Assembly (NCBI GenBank): GCA_049451635.1
Contig: JBMTVT010000048.1
Location: 1-15,937, forward strand
DNA from: JBMTVT01 sp049451635
Lineage (GTDB): Bacteria > Bacteroidota > Bacteroidia > Flavobacteriales > Flavobacteriaceae
DNA: 15,937 bases
Direction: 5' to 3'
The notes below the pieces were generated by a model, which was given only the letters and a program-made list of their open reading frames with translations, was not told where the DNA came from and did not search any database. A program made the position numbers and the translations under genes. The first letter of the stretch is position 1, and every line of letters begins with the position of its first letter. Positions 6,502 through 14,593 of this stretch are shown piece by piece.

Positions 6502-7319
6502 AAGAAATTCTAACCCGTTCACTTTCTGGATTACTCTATGTATCTTTATTAATCATTTGCTTGAACTATGAGCAAGCACTTATAGCATTATTCTTTGTTT
6601 TTGGGTTGATTTGTATGGCAGAGTTTAAAAAACTCATGCTGCTAAAAAGCAACATACCTTTCATCATTTTCATAGTAATTTATGCCATTTTTGGATATTG
6701 GCAAATCGTATTAAATACGCATACAGGTTTAAATGAAGCAATTCAAATACTTATGGTAATCTCTATATTTGTTGAGCTTTTCTTAATAAAAGATTTATTT
6801 TCAGAAAAAACCATTCCGCTTTTTGCAACCAAACGGTTTATACTTACAACCTTCTACTTATCTAGCGGGTTTGTGTTTTTAATTTTAATAGCCAACCATC
6901 ATCAACGATATAACCCAAATATTTTATTGGGTTCTTTTGTATTGGTTTGGGTTAACGATTCCTTTGCCTATTTAGTTGGTAAAAACTTTGGCAAACAAAA
7001 ACTTTTTGAAAAAATTTCACCCAAAAAAACAGTTGAAGGGTTTTTGGGCGGGTTGTTTTTTTCATGTGTTGCAAGCTATTTTATTGCTACCTTTACAAAT
7101 ACATTAGACTTTACAAACTGGTTAATTTTAAGCATTATCATTAGTGTTTTTGGAACCTTGGGAGATTTAATAGAGTCTAAATTTAAAAGACAAGCAAACG
7201 TAAAAGATAGTGGTGTGATTATGCCCGGTCATGGTGGATTGTTGGACAGGTTAGACAGTATAGTCTTTGCAGCCCCTTTTATATATTTGTTTTTAAGAAT
7301 TTTACATTATGTTTCATAA
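6498..7319 (+). CDS. cdsA: Phosphatidate cytidylyltransferase (CDP-diglyceride synthase)
   Basis: CdsA converts phosphatidic acid and CTP to CDP-diacylglycerol, the common precursor of bacterial phospholipids, at the inner membrane. The 273-residue product is hydrophobic throughout, with about seven to eight membrane segments (for example 11-22, 27-41, 53-69, 82-97, 117-132, 142-158, 205-221). The family signature S-x-x-KR-x4-KD-x-G-x-x-x-PGHGGxxDRxD is complete at residues 227-253, with SKFKR, VKDSG and PGHGGLLDRLD all present. A second conserved run, VNDSFAYLVGKNFGK near 152-166 followed by SPKKTVEG, is also typical. It overlaps psd by 11 bases, so the two lipid genes are translationally coupled. 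The gap of 91 bases from the LUD gene carries tiny ORFs and no clear terminator. Confidence 0.97.
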   Translation: MKEILTRSLSGLLYVSLLIICLNYEQALIALFFVFGLICMAEFKKLMLLKSNIPFIIFIVIYAIFGYWQIVLNTHTGLNEAIQILMVISIFVELFLIKDLFSEKTIPLFATKRFILTTFYLSSGFVFLILIANHHQRYNPNILLGSFVLVWVNDSFAYLVGKNFGKQKLFEKISPKKTVEGFLGGLFFSCVASYFIATFTNTLDFTNWLILSIIISVFGTLGDLIESKFKRQANVKDSGVIMPGHGGLLDRLDSIVFAAPFIYLFLRILHYVS

Positions 7320-7965
7320 AGAAGGTTATAAAATTATTTTCATAACATTTGTTTTTGTTGTGGTCTCTTATTTACTGATTGATAGTTTTATTGATGTATC
7401 ATGGCTAAGAACTTTTATCATGATTGTCCTTTTGGTCTTCTTGATACTTATCCTTCAATTTTTTAGAAATCCAAAACGACATACTTCTTTAAATGATAAC
7501 CAAGTTTTATCTCCCGTTGATGGCAAAGTGGTGGTTATTGAAGAAGTGTTTGAAAAAGAATATTTTAAGGATAAACGCTTGCAGGTAAGTGTTTTTATGT
7601 CTCCAATAAACGTACATGTAACGCGTTTCCCTATTGGTGGCCATGTAGTTTTTAGTAAATACCACCCAGGGAAATATCTAGTGGCATGGCATCCCAAAGC
7701 GAGCGAAGAAAACGAGCGTACCACAGTAGTTGTAGAAAACAAAACCTATGGTAAGGTATTATACAGACAAATTGCTGGCGCCCTTGCAAAGCGCATAGTA
7801 AATTATGCTAAAGTAGATAACAAAGCCATACAAGGTGAAGATTCTGGGTTTATAAAATTTGGCTCTAGGGTAGATTTATTTTTACCACTAGACACCAAGA
7901 TTAAAGTATCATTAAATCAAAAGGTTCGCGGTGGCGAAAGTGTAATTGCCGAACTACATGAGTAA
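7309..7965 (+). CDS. psd: Phosphatidylserine decarboxylase, short form
   Basis: Psd decarboxylates phosphatidylserine to phosphatidylethanolamine, the main zwitterionic lipid of most Gram-negative bacteria. The 218-residue proenzyme is the short type, with two membrane segments at about 8-25 and 34-51. The catalytic domain starts near LSPVDGKVVVIEE (67-79), continues with SVFMSPINVHVTRFPIGG (94-111) and the YHPGKYLVAWHPKASEENER region (118-137). It ends with the self-cleavage site FGSRVD, where Gly185-Ser186 is the predicted cut that turns the serine into the pyruvoyl cofactor. It overlaps cdsA by 11 bases at its start and the ACBP gene by 8 bases at its end. No pssA, whose product supplies phosphatidylserine, is in the window. 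Confidence 0.95.
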   Translation: MFHKEGYKIIFITFVFVVVSYLLIDSFIDVSWLRTFIMIVLLVFLILILQFFRNPKRHTSLNDNQVLSPVDGKVVVIEEVFEKEYFKDKRLQVSVFMSPINVHVTRFPIGGHVVFSKYHPGKYLVAWHPKASEENERTTVVVENKTYGKVLYRQIAGALAKRIVNYAKVDNKAIQGEDSGFIKFGSRVDLFLPLDTKIKVSLNQKVRGGESVIAELHE

Positions 7966-8224
7966 TGAAGATTTAGAAATAAAGTTCCAAGAAGCCGTAG
8001 AGCTTGTTAATGCATATACTGAACCTTTTCCAGCTGATACTTTACTAAAGCTTTACGCCTATTACAAAAAAGCAACCAATGATTATAGCAGACCTAGCAG
8101 TAAAAAAGCCATAATAAATGCTTTTAAAACCAATGCTTTATTTCAAGTTGAAAACATAACGGAAGATGAAGCAAAACGTATTTACATTGAATTGGTTAAC
8201 AATTACTTTTTATACAGAAAATAG
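7958..8224 (+). CDS. Acyl-CoA-binding protein (ACBP)
   Basis: ACBPs are small four-helix proteins that bind long-chain acyl-CoA esters and shuttle them between enzymes. I take the ATG at 7958 as the start (88 residues), because it overlaps the psd stop by eight bases as in coupled genes; a TTG at 7946 in the same frame would add four residues. Family features are FQEAVELVNAYTEPFPADTL at 10-29, the ligand-contact helix LKLYAYYKKATNDYS at 30-44 (family form LYxxYKQAT), and the last helix EDEAKRIYIELVNNYF at 69-84. The usual KWxAW tryptophans are replaced by FKTNALF. ACBPs are common in eukaryotes and patchy in bacteria. Its place after cdsA-psd suggests a role in supplying acyl chains for lipids. 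Confidence 0.87.
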   Translation: MSNEDLEIKFQEAVELVNAYTEPFPADTLLKLYAYYKKATNDYSRPSSKKAIINAFKTNALFQVENITEDEAKRIYIELVNNYFLYRK

Positions 8225-8280
8225 ATTTCCTTTCTCTTAGCATAACTGCGTTTAGCTCTCTGATAAGCAAACTTTAAAAT

Positions 8281-10917
8281 TTACTGTAAACTACTTAAAC
8301 TAGCTTTAAGCGTCTCAATTTTTGCCAAGGCATCTGTCTCTTTCTTTTTTTCAGAAGCAACTACTTGCTCTGGAGCATTGTTAACAAAACGCTCATTTGA
8401 TAGTTTTTTCTGTACAGATTTCAAGAACCCTTCTGTATATTTGAGCTCTTCATTAAGCTTTTCAATTTCAGCTTCAATATCAATAGCGCCAACCATAGGG
8501 ACAAAATATTCATTGGATTTTACTCTAAACGTTAAAGCACTTTCTACCGGTTTTTCAACATAGTTTATAGCTTCTAAATTTCCTAATTTAGCTATAACCG
8601 TATCAAATGTTTTTGCCGCTTTTTCGTTATTAATTACCGAAAAACCAATAGCATCCTTAAAAGGAATATTCTTATCTTTTCTGATAGTCCTAATACCAGA
8701 AATAACCTCAGTAGCAAAATCAAACTCTGAAACTATACTTTCATTTATAGGTTTGCTTTCTGGCCAATTTGCTATAATTAAAGCTTCTTCAAGTGTTCTA
8801 TCTTTTATATAATGCCACAAATCCTCAGTTAAAAATGGCATGAATGGATGTACTATTTTTAGGTTTTCTTCAAAAATAGCAATAATAGCATTATAGCTTT
8901 TAGCATCAATAGGCTGTTGATAAGCTGGTTTTACCATTTCTAACAACCATCCACAAAAATCATCATAAATCAACTTATAAGTAGCCATTAACGCATCACT
9001 TAATCTGTATTTACTAAAATGATCTTCAATCTCAATTAATGCTTTTTGAAATTTAGAGTTATACCACTCAATAGCTACCTTACTAGACTCTGGTTGCTCA
9101 ATAGTCTCTGATATTTCCCAACCATTAACCAAACGGAAGGCATTCCAGATTTTATTGGCAAACCCTCTGCCCTGTTGGCATTTATCTTCATCAAATAACA
9201 AATCGTTTCCTGCCCCCGAACTTAACAATAACATACCAACACGTACACCATCAGCACTATATTCTTCAATTAATTTTAAAGCATCAGGTGAATTACCTAA
9301 TTGTTTGGACATTTTACGGCCTTGTTTATCGCGTACAATTCCTGTAAAATAGACATTGCTGAAAGGTTTTTCATTTTTGTATTCGTACCCAGCCATAATC
9401 ATTCTAGCCACCCAAAAGAAAATTATATCTGGTCCTGTAACCAAATCATTTGTTGGATAATAGTAATTGATATCTTTATTATCTGGGTTTCTAATACCAT
9501 CAAACACACTCATTGGCCATAACCAAGATGAAAACCAAGTATCAAGCGCATCGGTGTCTTGTTTTAAATCTGAAGTTTTAAGCTGTGCGTTAGATGTTTT
9601 TTGCTTTGCTAGCTCCAGTGCTTTTTCAAGAGTTTCTGCAACTACAAAGTCTTCTTTTCTATCACCATAGTAATAGGCTGGAATTTGCTGCCCCCAAAGT
9701 AATTGACGAGAAATATTCCAATCGCGAATGTTTTCCATCCAATGACGATAGGTATTTTCTATCTTTTTAGGAAAAAATTTAATGTCTCCATCCACTAAAA
9801 CAGATTTAATAGCAGGTTTTACCAATGCTTCCATTTTTAAAAACCATTGGTCGCTTAACCTAGGCTCGATAACCGCTTTGGTACGCTCTGAAGTCCCAAC
9901 TTTATTAATATGGGTTTCGGTTTTTACTAATACACCTTTCTCTTCTAGCTCCCTAGCTATTTCTTTTCGTGCCACAAAACGATCTTTCCCTTGGTAATGC
10001 AATCCATAACAATTTAAAGTTGCATCTTCATTAAAAATATCAACAACTTCTAAATTGTGCTTATCTCCAAGATTTTTGTCATTTTCGTCGTGTGCAGGCG
10101 TTACTTTTAAACATCCAGTTCCAAATTCCATATCTACATAATCATCTTCAATAATTGGAACCACACGATTACAAATAGGCACAATAGCTTTTTTTCCACG
10201 TAAGTGAATAAAGCGTTCATCATTAGGATTAATACAGATAGCGGTATCTCCAAAAATAGTCTCAGGACGCGTTGTTGCAATGATTAAAGTATCATCACTA
10301 CCTTCAATTTTATAGCTTAAATAGTAAAGATTTCCTTGTTTTTCTTCATAAATAACCTCCTCATCAGATAAGGTTGTTTTTGCTTCAGGATCCCAATTAA
10401 CCATTCGGTAACCTCTGTAAATAAGCCCTTTGTTAAATAAATCAACAAAAACCTTTATTACCGCCTCACTCATATCATCATCCATGGTGAACTTGGTTCT
10501 ATCCCAATCACACGAACATCCCAATTTTTTTAACTGCTGAAGTATTACACCACCATACTCATAAGTCCAATCCCAAGCGTGTTTTAAAAATTCTTCGCGC
10601 GTTAAATCTTGTTTATTGATTCCTTGCTCTTTTAGTTTAGCAACCACTTTAGCCTCAGTAGCAATAGATGCATGGTCAGTTCCTGGCACCCAACATGCAT
10701 TTTTACCCAATAATCTGGCACGACGAATTAACACATCTTGAATGGTATTATTTAGCATATGCCCCATATGCAAAACGCCCGTTACATTTGGTGGTGGAAT
10801 TACAATAGTATAAGGCTCTCTTTCATCGGGTTCTGAATGAAAATAATTATGTTTCATCCAGTAATCGTACCACTTGCTTTCTACCTGACTTGCATCATAT
10901 TTTGATGGAATTTGCAT
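8281..10917 (-). CDS. valS: Valine--tRNA ligase
   Basis: ValS charges tRNA-Val and edits mischarged threonine. I start the gene at ATG 10917 (878 residues, MQIPSKYDAS), because an upstream TTG at 10950 falls inside a strong -7 promoter box and could not be on the mRNA. Class I signatures are HMGH at 50-53 within PPPNVTGVLHMGHMLNN, and KMSKQ at 535-539, where the last serine of KMSKS is glutamine. The editing insertion lies between them, with LIIATTRPETIFGDTA and the GTGCLKVTPAHDEND run. DTWFSSWLWP leads back to the catalytic core. The anticodon-binding region follows, and the C-terminus ends in the ValS coiled coil that clamps the tRNA. It is shorter than the 951-residue E. coli enzyme. It stands alone, convergent with the ACBP gene across 56 bases without a clear terminator. 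Confidence 0.98.
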   Translation of the reverse strand: MQIPSKYDASQVESKWYDYWMKHNYFHSEPDEREPYTIVIPPPNVTGVLHMGHMLNNTIQDVLIRRARLLGKNACWVPGTDHASIATEAKVVAKLKEQGINKQDLTREEFLKHAWDWTYEYGGVILQQLKKLGCSCDWDRTKFTMDDDMSEAVIKVFVDLFNKGLIYRGYRMVNWDPEAKTTLSDEEVIYEEKQGNLYYLSYKIEGSDDTLIIATTRPETIFGDTAICINPNDERFIHLRGKKAIVPICNRVVPIIEDDYVDMEFGTGCLKVTPAHDENDKNLGDKHNLEVVDIFNEDATLNCYGLHYQGKDRFVARKEIARELEEKGVLVKTETHINKVGTSERTKAVIEPRLSDQWFLKMEALVKPAIKSVLVDGDIKFFPKKIENTYRHWMENIRDWNISRQLLWGQQIPAYYYGDRKEDFVVAETLEKALELAKQKTSNAQLKTSDLKQDTDALDTWFSSWLWPMSVFDGIRNPDNKDINYYYPTNDLVTGPDIIFFWVARMIMAGYEYKNEKPFSNVYFTGIVRDKQGRKMSKQLGNSPDALKLIEEYSADGVRVGMLLLSSGAGNDLLFDEDKCQQGRGFANKIWNAFRLVNGWEISETIEQPESSKVAIEWYNSKFQKALIEIEDHFSKYRLSDALMATYKLIYDDFCGWLLEMVKPAYQQPIDAKSYNAIIAIFEENLKIVHPFMPFLTEDLWHYIKDRTLEEALIIANWPESKPINESIVSEFDFATEVISGIRTIRKDKNIPFKDAIGFSVINNEKAAKTFDTVIAKLGNLEAINYVEKPVESALTFRVKSNEYFVPMVGAIDIEAEIEKLNEELKYTEGFLKSVQKKLSNERFVNNAPEQVVASEKKKETDALAKIETLKASLSSLQ

Positions 10918-10947
10918 GCTTTGGAATAGTTTTTGAATAATGATTTG

Positions 10948-10978
10948 CAAAAGTACTTATATTTCTTTTTCTGTGAAA
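10948..10978 (-). promoter_or_regulatory. Promoter of valS
   Basis: On the minus strand TTTC (10975-10978), a 19-base spacer and TACTTTTG (10948-10955) match TTTG-N19-TAnnTTTG with one mismatch in the first box. A start of transcription near 10941 gives a leader of about 24 bases to the ATG at 10917, which decides the valS start codon. Confidence 0.65.
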
Positions 10979-11104
10979 GCCATGATTGGTTAATGATTAA
11001 AAATGATTTCACCATATTTAACAATTTATACGCTAAACTGTAAAAAGTTATATGTACTTTTATGTAAGTTAAATATGTTAATATATCTGCATTACGTCTA
11101 TTAT

Positions 11105-11136
11105 TTTGCAGGTTGTAGAAAAAGTAGCTATGTTTG
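11105..11136 (+). promoter_or_regulatory. Promoter of the DUF1573 gene
   Basis: TTTG (11105-11108), a 20-base spacer and TATGTTTG (11129-11136) match both boxes of the Bacteroidota consensus. Transcription would begin near 11143, giving a leader of about 80 bases to the ATG at 11225. Confidence 0.65.
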
Positions 11137-11161
11137 GCTTGAAATTATGAATTAAAAATTC

Positions 11162-11196
11162 AGCATCCGCTATGAAAAATTTTAAACAAGGATGCT
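11162..11196 (+). promoter_or_regulatory. Leader hairpin with an 8-codon ORF before the DUF1573 gene
   Basis: AGCATCC (11162-11168) pairs exactly with GGATGCT (11190-11196) around a 21-base loop. A tiny ORF, MKNFKQGC (11172-11198), starts in the loop. The alternative in-frame ATG at 11192 lies in the right arm of the stem. Whether the structure regulates anything is unknown. Confidence 0.3.
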
Positions 11197-11224
11197 AAAA
11201 ATGAAGAATAAAAAAAATAAAATC

Positions 11225-11641
11225 ATGAAACAATTAATTACTATTTTATTTATCGGGTTAATCAGTTTTACCATGCATTCGCAGGCTAAAATTGAATTTA
11301 AAAGTGAAACTATTGACTATGGAACTATTGAAAAAGGTTCGAATGGTGTAAGAGTTTTTGAATTTACAAACACTGGTAATGAACCGCTCATTATATCCAA
11401 GGTGTCATCTAGCTGTGGCTGTACTATTCCAAAAAAACCTGAGGACCCTATTTTACCCGGAAAAACAGGGCAAATTGAAGTGAAATATGATACTAATAGA
11501 GTTAATCCTATTAGAAAAACAATCACAGTTATATCAAACGCAGAAACGCCAACTGTTGCTCTTAAAATTAAAGGCGAAGTTGTTGATTCGAGCAAAGAAA
11601 ATGTTCTTGAAAAGAAAAACAAAAGCATTGTTCAGCAATAA
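11225..11641 (+). CDS. DUF1573 domain-containing secreted protein
   Basis: The protein is 138 residues if started at ATG 11225, which gives a proper signal peptide: MKQLITILFIGLISFTMHSQA with a predicted cut after Ala21. An in-frame ATG at 11192 would put eleven mostly lysine-rich residues (MLKMKNKKNKI) before it and lies in a leader hairpin. The mature part is a single DUF1573 immunoglobulin-like domain: FKSETIDYGTIEKGSNGVRV at 25-44, FEFTNTGNEPLII at 46-58, the hallmark SSCGCTIPKKP at 62-72, LPGKTGQIEVKYDTNR at 77-92 and the last strand VALKIKGEVV at 111-120. The two cysteines of CGC may bind metal or form a disulfide. Such proteins are abundant in Bacteroidota as exported proteins of unknown role. 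It is a single-gene unit with its own promoter and a strong terminator. Confidence 0.9.
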   Translation: MKQLITILFIGLISFTMHSQAKIEFKSETIDYGTIEKGSNGVRVFEFTNTGNEPLIISKVSSSCGCTIPKKPEDPILPGKTGQIEVKYDTNRVNPIRKTITVISNAETPTVALKIKGEVVDSSKENVLEKKNKSIVQQ

Positions 11642-11651
11642 ATAAAGAAAT

Positions 11652-11695
11652 AAAAAAATTAGCCCCGATCAAATAGTTCGGGGCTAATTTTTTTT
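11652..11695 (+). terminator. Rho-independent terminator of the DUF1573 gene
   Basis: A 17-bp perfect stem (11652-11668 with 11678-11694), containing the GC-rich core TTAGCCCCGA / TCGGGGCTAA, closes a 9-base loop and ends in a run of eight T's. It starts 11 bases after the stop codon. It is the strongest terminator in the window. Confidence 0.93.
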
Positions 11696-11752
11696 AAAAA
11701 GGAGCTTGATTATTTATACCCCTTTTTTAAAAAAACTTTAAGATAATTTTCT

Positions 11753-11760
11753 CAACTTTG
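11753..11760 (+). promoter_or_regulatory. Weak -7 box of the aminotransferase-murB pair (CAACTTTG)
   Basis: CAACTTTG differs from TAnnTTTG only in the first base and ends 18 bases before the aminotransferase ATG. It lies after the DUF1573 terminator, where a new promoter is needed. No clear -33 box is seen. Confidence 0.3.
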
Positions 11761-11778
11761 TAAATTAAATAGCTAAAA

Positions 11779-12969
11779 ATGCCATCTATATCGCAAAAAG
11801 GGCAGTTAATGCCACAATCTCCAATACGAAAATTAGTACCATATGCTGAACAAGCTATAAAAAATGGCAAAACAATCTATTACTTAAACATTGGACAACC
11901 TGATATTAAAACACCACAAATTGCCTTAGATGCTGTTAAGATTAACTCTTTAGATATTTTAGCCTACACAAGGTCTGAGGGGTCCGAAGAATACCGAAAA
12001 AAAATAACCAATTATTACAAAAAAAATAACATAGTTGTTAATCATGATGACATTATAGTTACTACTGGTGGCAGTGAAGCCTTACTTTTTGCATTTGGAA
12101 GTATTATGGATGTTGACGATGAAGTTATTATACCTGAACCCTTTTATGCCAATTATAATGGATTTTCTACAGCTTCAGGAGTAAATATTGTTCCTGTAAT
12201 TTCAAAAATTGAAAATAATTTTGCCCTACCTCCAATAGAAGAGTTTGAAAAATTAATTTCCCCAAAAACTAAGGCCATATTAATTTGTAACCCAGGAAAC
12301 CCAACGGGTTATCTATATTCGAAAGAAGAAATCCAAAAACTTGCTGCTATTGTAAAAAAACACGATTTATTTTTAATTGCTGATGAAGTTTACAGAGAAT
12401 TCACTTATGATGGCAATACCCATTATTCTATCATGCAAGAACCAGGTTTGGAGGAACATGCTATAATGATTGATTCGGTTTCAAAACGCTATAGTATGTG
12501 TGGTGCGCGAATTGGGTGTTTGGTTTCAAAAAACAAACATGTAATTCAAACTGTTTTAAAATTTGCCCAAGCTCGATTAAGTCCTCCAACTTTAGCCCAA
12601 ATTGCCAGTGAGGCAGCTTTGGATACACCTCAAAGCTATTTTGACGATGTAGTTGAAGAATATGTTGATAGAAGAAATACATTAATTGCTGAATTAGAGA
12701 AAATTGATGGTGTAAAAGTAGCCAAACCAAAAGGGGCCTTTTATTGTATAGTTGAGTTACCTGTTAAAAACTCTGATGATTTTGCACAATGGCTATTAGA
12801 ACATTTTGACGTTAACGGTGAAACCATTATGGTTGCTCCCGCTGGCGGATTTTATTCCACCCCAGGGGTTGGTATTAACCAAATTAGGATTGCTTACGTA
12901 CTTAACAAAGAAAGTTTAACTAAATCGGTTAATATTTTAAAAGAAGCCCTAAAAGTTTACAAAGACTAG
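11779..12969 (+). CDS. PLP-dependent class I/II aminotransferase
   Basis: This is a fold-type I aminotransferase of the aspartate aminotransferase superfamily, 396 residues, cytosolic. The sequence shows the substrate-side YLNIGQPDI at 35-43, the phosphate-cofactor loop TTGGSEALLFAF at 95-106, NPGNPTGYLYS at 171-181, the cofactor-ring aspartate in IADEVYREF at 200-208, and the Schiff-base lysine in DSVSKRYSMCGARIG at 232-246, predicted as Lys236. The carboxylate-binding arginine is in QIRIAY, Arg370. All catalytic residues are present. Substrate preference cannot be read reliably: aspartate, alanine, aromatic and methionine-type activities all occur in this group. Its stop codon shares one base with the murB start (TAGTG), so the two are probably translated together, though a biochemical link with cell-wall synthesis is only a suggestion. 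Confidence 0.92.
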   Translation: MPSISQKGQLMPQSPIRKLVPYAEQAIKNGKTIYYLNIGQPDIKTPQIALDAVKINSLDILAYTRSEGSEEYRKKITNYYKKNNIVVNHDDIIVTTGGSEALLFAFGSIMDVDDEVIIPEPFYANYNGFSTASGVNIVPVISKIENNFALPPIEEFEKLISPKTKAILICNPGNPTGYLYSKEEIQKLAAIVKKHDLFLIADEVYREFTYDGNTHYSIMQEPGLEEHAIMIDSVSKRYSMCGARIGCLVSKNKHVIQTVLKFAQARLSPPTLAQIASEAALDTPQSYFDDVVEEYVDRRNTLIAELEKIDGVKVAKPKGAFYCIVELPVKNSDDFAQWLLEHFDVNGETIMVAPAGGFYSTPGVGINQIRIAYVLNKESLTKSVNILKEALKVYKD

Positions 12970-13982
12970 TGCAAATTCTTGAAAACATATCTTTAAAATC
13001 ATACAATACTTTTGGCATTGATGTAAAAGCAAAACACTTTGTTTCTGTTAATAATATTAACGAATTAAAGCAAGTTTTGTCTTTAAAAGAATATGCCAAT
13101 AAATTGATTTTAGGTGGTGGTAGTAACATGCTTTTAACTAAAGATTTTGAGGGTTTAGTTATTCATATTAACCTAAAAGGCATTGAAATTGTTAATGAAG
13201 ATGAAAATGCAGTTTTTGTTAAGGCCTATGCTGGTGAAAATTGGCATCAATTTGTGCTTTGGTGTATCAATAATGATTTTGGGGGTGTTGAAAACATGTC
13301 ATTAATACCCGGTAATGTAGGTACAGCTCCTATTCAAAACATTGGTGCTTACGGGGTTGAACTTAAAGATGTTTTTGAATCATGTGAAACCATTGCTATT
13401 GAAGATGGCACCTTGCAAAAATTCACCAATATCGAATGCGATTTTGGTTATAGAAATTCTATTTTCAAACAACATGCTAAGGGTAAGCATGTAATTACCA
13501 GTGTAATTTTTAAATTAACAAAACGCTATCATAAATTAAATATTAATTACGGGACCATAGCATCAGAGCTTGAAACAATGGGTATTACAAATCCAAACAT
13601 TCAAGATATTTCAAAAGCAGTTATTACAATAAGGGAAAGTAAGTTACCAAACCCAAAAGATATAGGGAACAGTGGTAGCTTTTTTAAAAACCCTATTATT
13701 TCTAAAAATCAATTCAATTATCTTGTTGAAAGTTTCAAAGATATTCCTAGTTATCCTGTTTCAGAAAATGAAGTTAAAGTTCCTGCAGGTTGGTTAATTG
13801 AAAAAGCTGGTTTTAAAGGCAAACGCTTTGGTGATTATGGTGTACACAAAAAACAGGCTTTAGTATTAGTAAATTATGGTGGAGCCAATGGTACAGATAT
13901 TCTAAATTTTTCTGAATTAATACAAAAAACAATTAAGCGCATTTTTGGTATTTTAATAGAAGCTGAAGTAAATATCTTGTAA
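12969..13982 (+). CDS. murB: UDP-N-acetylenolpyruvoylglucosamine reductase
   Basis: MurB uses FAD and NADPH to reduce UDP-GlcNAc-enolpyruvate to UDP-MurNAc, the second committed step of peptidoglycan precursor synthesis in the cytosol. The 337-residue protein shows the opening SLKSYNTFGIDVKA at 8-21, the FAD-binding LGGGSNMLL at 48-56, SLIPGNVGTAPIQNIGAYGVEL at 111-132, and YRNS at 161-164 with the conserved Arg162. It also has GNSGSFFKNP at 233-242, with the proton-donating serine at 237, and AGWLIEKAGFKG at 273-284. The C-terminal EAEVNIL holds the conserved glutamate. The start is a GTG at 12969 that overlaps the TAG of the aminotransferase by one base; no ATG fits better, since conserved sequence begins within ten residues. 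It is the E. coli-like type I form. Confidence 0.96.
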   Translation: MQILENISLKSYNTFGIDVKAKHFVSVNNINELKQVLSLKEYANKLILGGGSNMLLTKDFEGLVIHINLKGIEIVNEDENAVFVKAYAGENWHQFVLWCINNDFGGVENMSLIPGNVGTAPIQNIGAYGVELKDVFESCETIAIEDGTLQKFTNIECDFGYRNSIFKQHAKGKHVITSVIFKLTKRYHKLNINYGTIASELETMGITNPNIQDISKAVITIRESKLPNPKDIGNSGSFFKNPIISKNQFNYLVESFKDIPSYPVSENEVKVPAGWLIEKAGFKGKRFGDYGVHKKQALVLVNYGGANGTDILNFSELIQKTIKRIFGILIEAEVNIL

Positions 13983-14050
13983 TCTAAAAGAAATTTCTAA
14001 ATTTGAAAATTAACAAGGTATAAACCCTAATAAATTAAACTAACTTTAAC

Positions 14051-14581
14051 TTGATTTCACCTATAGAAAAAGAAATCGTTTCCTTATTGGAAAAAGGCGA
14101 TAAAAAGGCCATTAATTTGCTTTATGAAAACTATGCTGATGCCTTATTTGGAGTTATAAAGAAAATAATTTCAGATGATGACATTGCACAAGATGTTTTA
14201 CAGGAAAGCTTTGTAAAAATATGGCGTTATGCAAAAAAATATGATGCCAGTAAAGCAAAACTTTTCACATGGCTATATAGAATTGCCTATAACACTGCCA
14301 TTGATAAAGTTAGGTCATTAAAAAATAAAAGCGGAAAAGAAGTCCAAATCGAAACTTCTTCCGTATATAAAATAACATCCAACGAATTAAATCAGGATGT
14401 TATGGATATAAAAAAACATCTAAAAAGTTTAGATGAAAAATATCAAATAGTGATACATGCACTCTTTTTTGAGGGTATGACACAGCAAGAAGCTAGCGAT
14501 GAGCTAGATATTCCGTTAGGAACGATAAAATCGAGATTAAAAATTGGATTGCGCGAATTAAAAAAAATTTACAATCCTTAA
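14051..14581 (+). CDS. ECF-type RNA polymerase sigma factor
   Basis: A 176-residue sigma-70 family protein holding only regions 2 and 4, as in extracytoplasmic-function sigma factors. Region 2 spans about 23-91, with LLYENYADALFGVIKKII, the core-binding DIAQDVLQESFVKIWRYA at 44-61 and the -10 recognition helix around FTWLYRIAYNTAIDKVRS. Region 4 spans about 121-172, with the helix-turn-helix GMTQQEASDELDIPLGTIKSRL at 142-163. The start is TTG at 14051; the next methionine (residue 118) is far too late, so the rare start is needed. The anti-sigma gene follows after 12 bases, which indicates a regulated sigma/anti-sigma pair of SigK/RskA type. The 68 bases from murB hold no clear terminator, so transcription may read through from murB. 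Confidence 0.93.
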   Translation: MISPIEKEIVSLLEKGDKKAINLLYENYADALFGVIKKIISDDDIAQDVLQESFVKIWRYAKKYDASKAKLFTWLYRIAYNTAIDKVRSLKNKSGKEVQIETSSVYKITSNELNQDVMDIKKHLKSLDEKYQIVIHALFFEGMTQQEASDELDIPLGTIKSRLKIGLRELKKIYNP

Positions 14582-14593
14582 CTAAACAAAGTC

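Larger units (their letters stand above)
10918..11224. other. Divergent intergenic region between valS and the DUF1573 gene
   Basis: About 300 bases without a credible protein gene. It holds a promoter for valS (10948-10978, minus), a promoter for the DUF1573 gene (11105-11136, plus) and an inverted repeat in the DUF1573 leader (11162-11196). The stretch 10979-11100 between them is AT-rich, and I see no tRNA, small RNA or repeat in it. Confidence 0.6.

Noticed and set aside
8225..8280. Possible terminator between the ACBP and valS genes
   Set aside because: Only a 6-bp stem with a bulge (GTTTaGC with GCAAAC) can be drawn, with no following T-run on either strand.
9298..9312. KMSKQ in place of KMSKS in ValS
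   Set aside because: The catalytic lysines and the first serine are retained, and variation at the last position occurs in valyl-tRNA synthetases of this group; it is not a sign of inactivity.
11696..11729. Second hairpin after the DUF1573 terminator (AAAAAGG with CCTTTTTT)
   Set aside because: It has only two G-C pairs, a long loop and no need after the strong terminator just before it.
13989..13998. AGAAATTTCT palindrome after murB as a terminator or operator
   Set aside because: Ten bases with AT-rich composition are expected by chance here, and no T-run follows.
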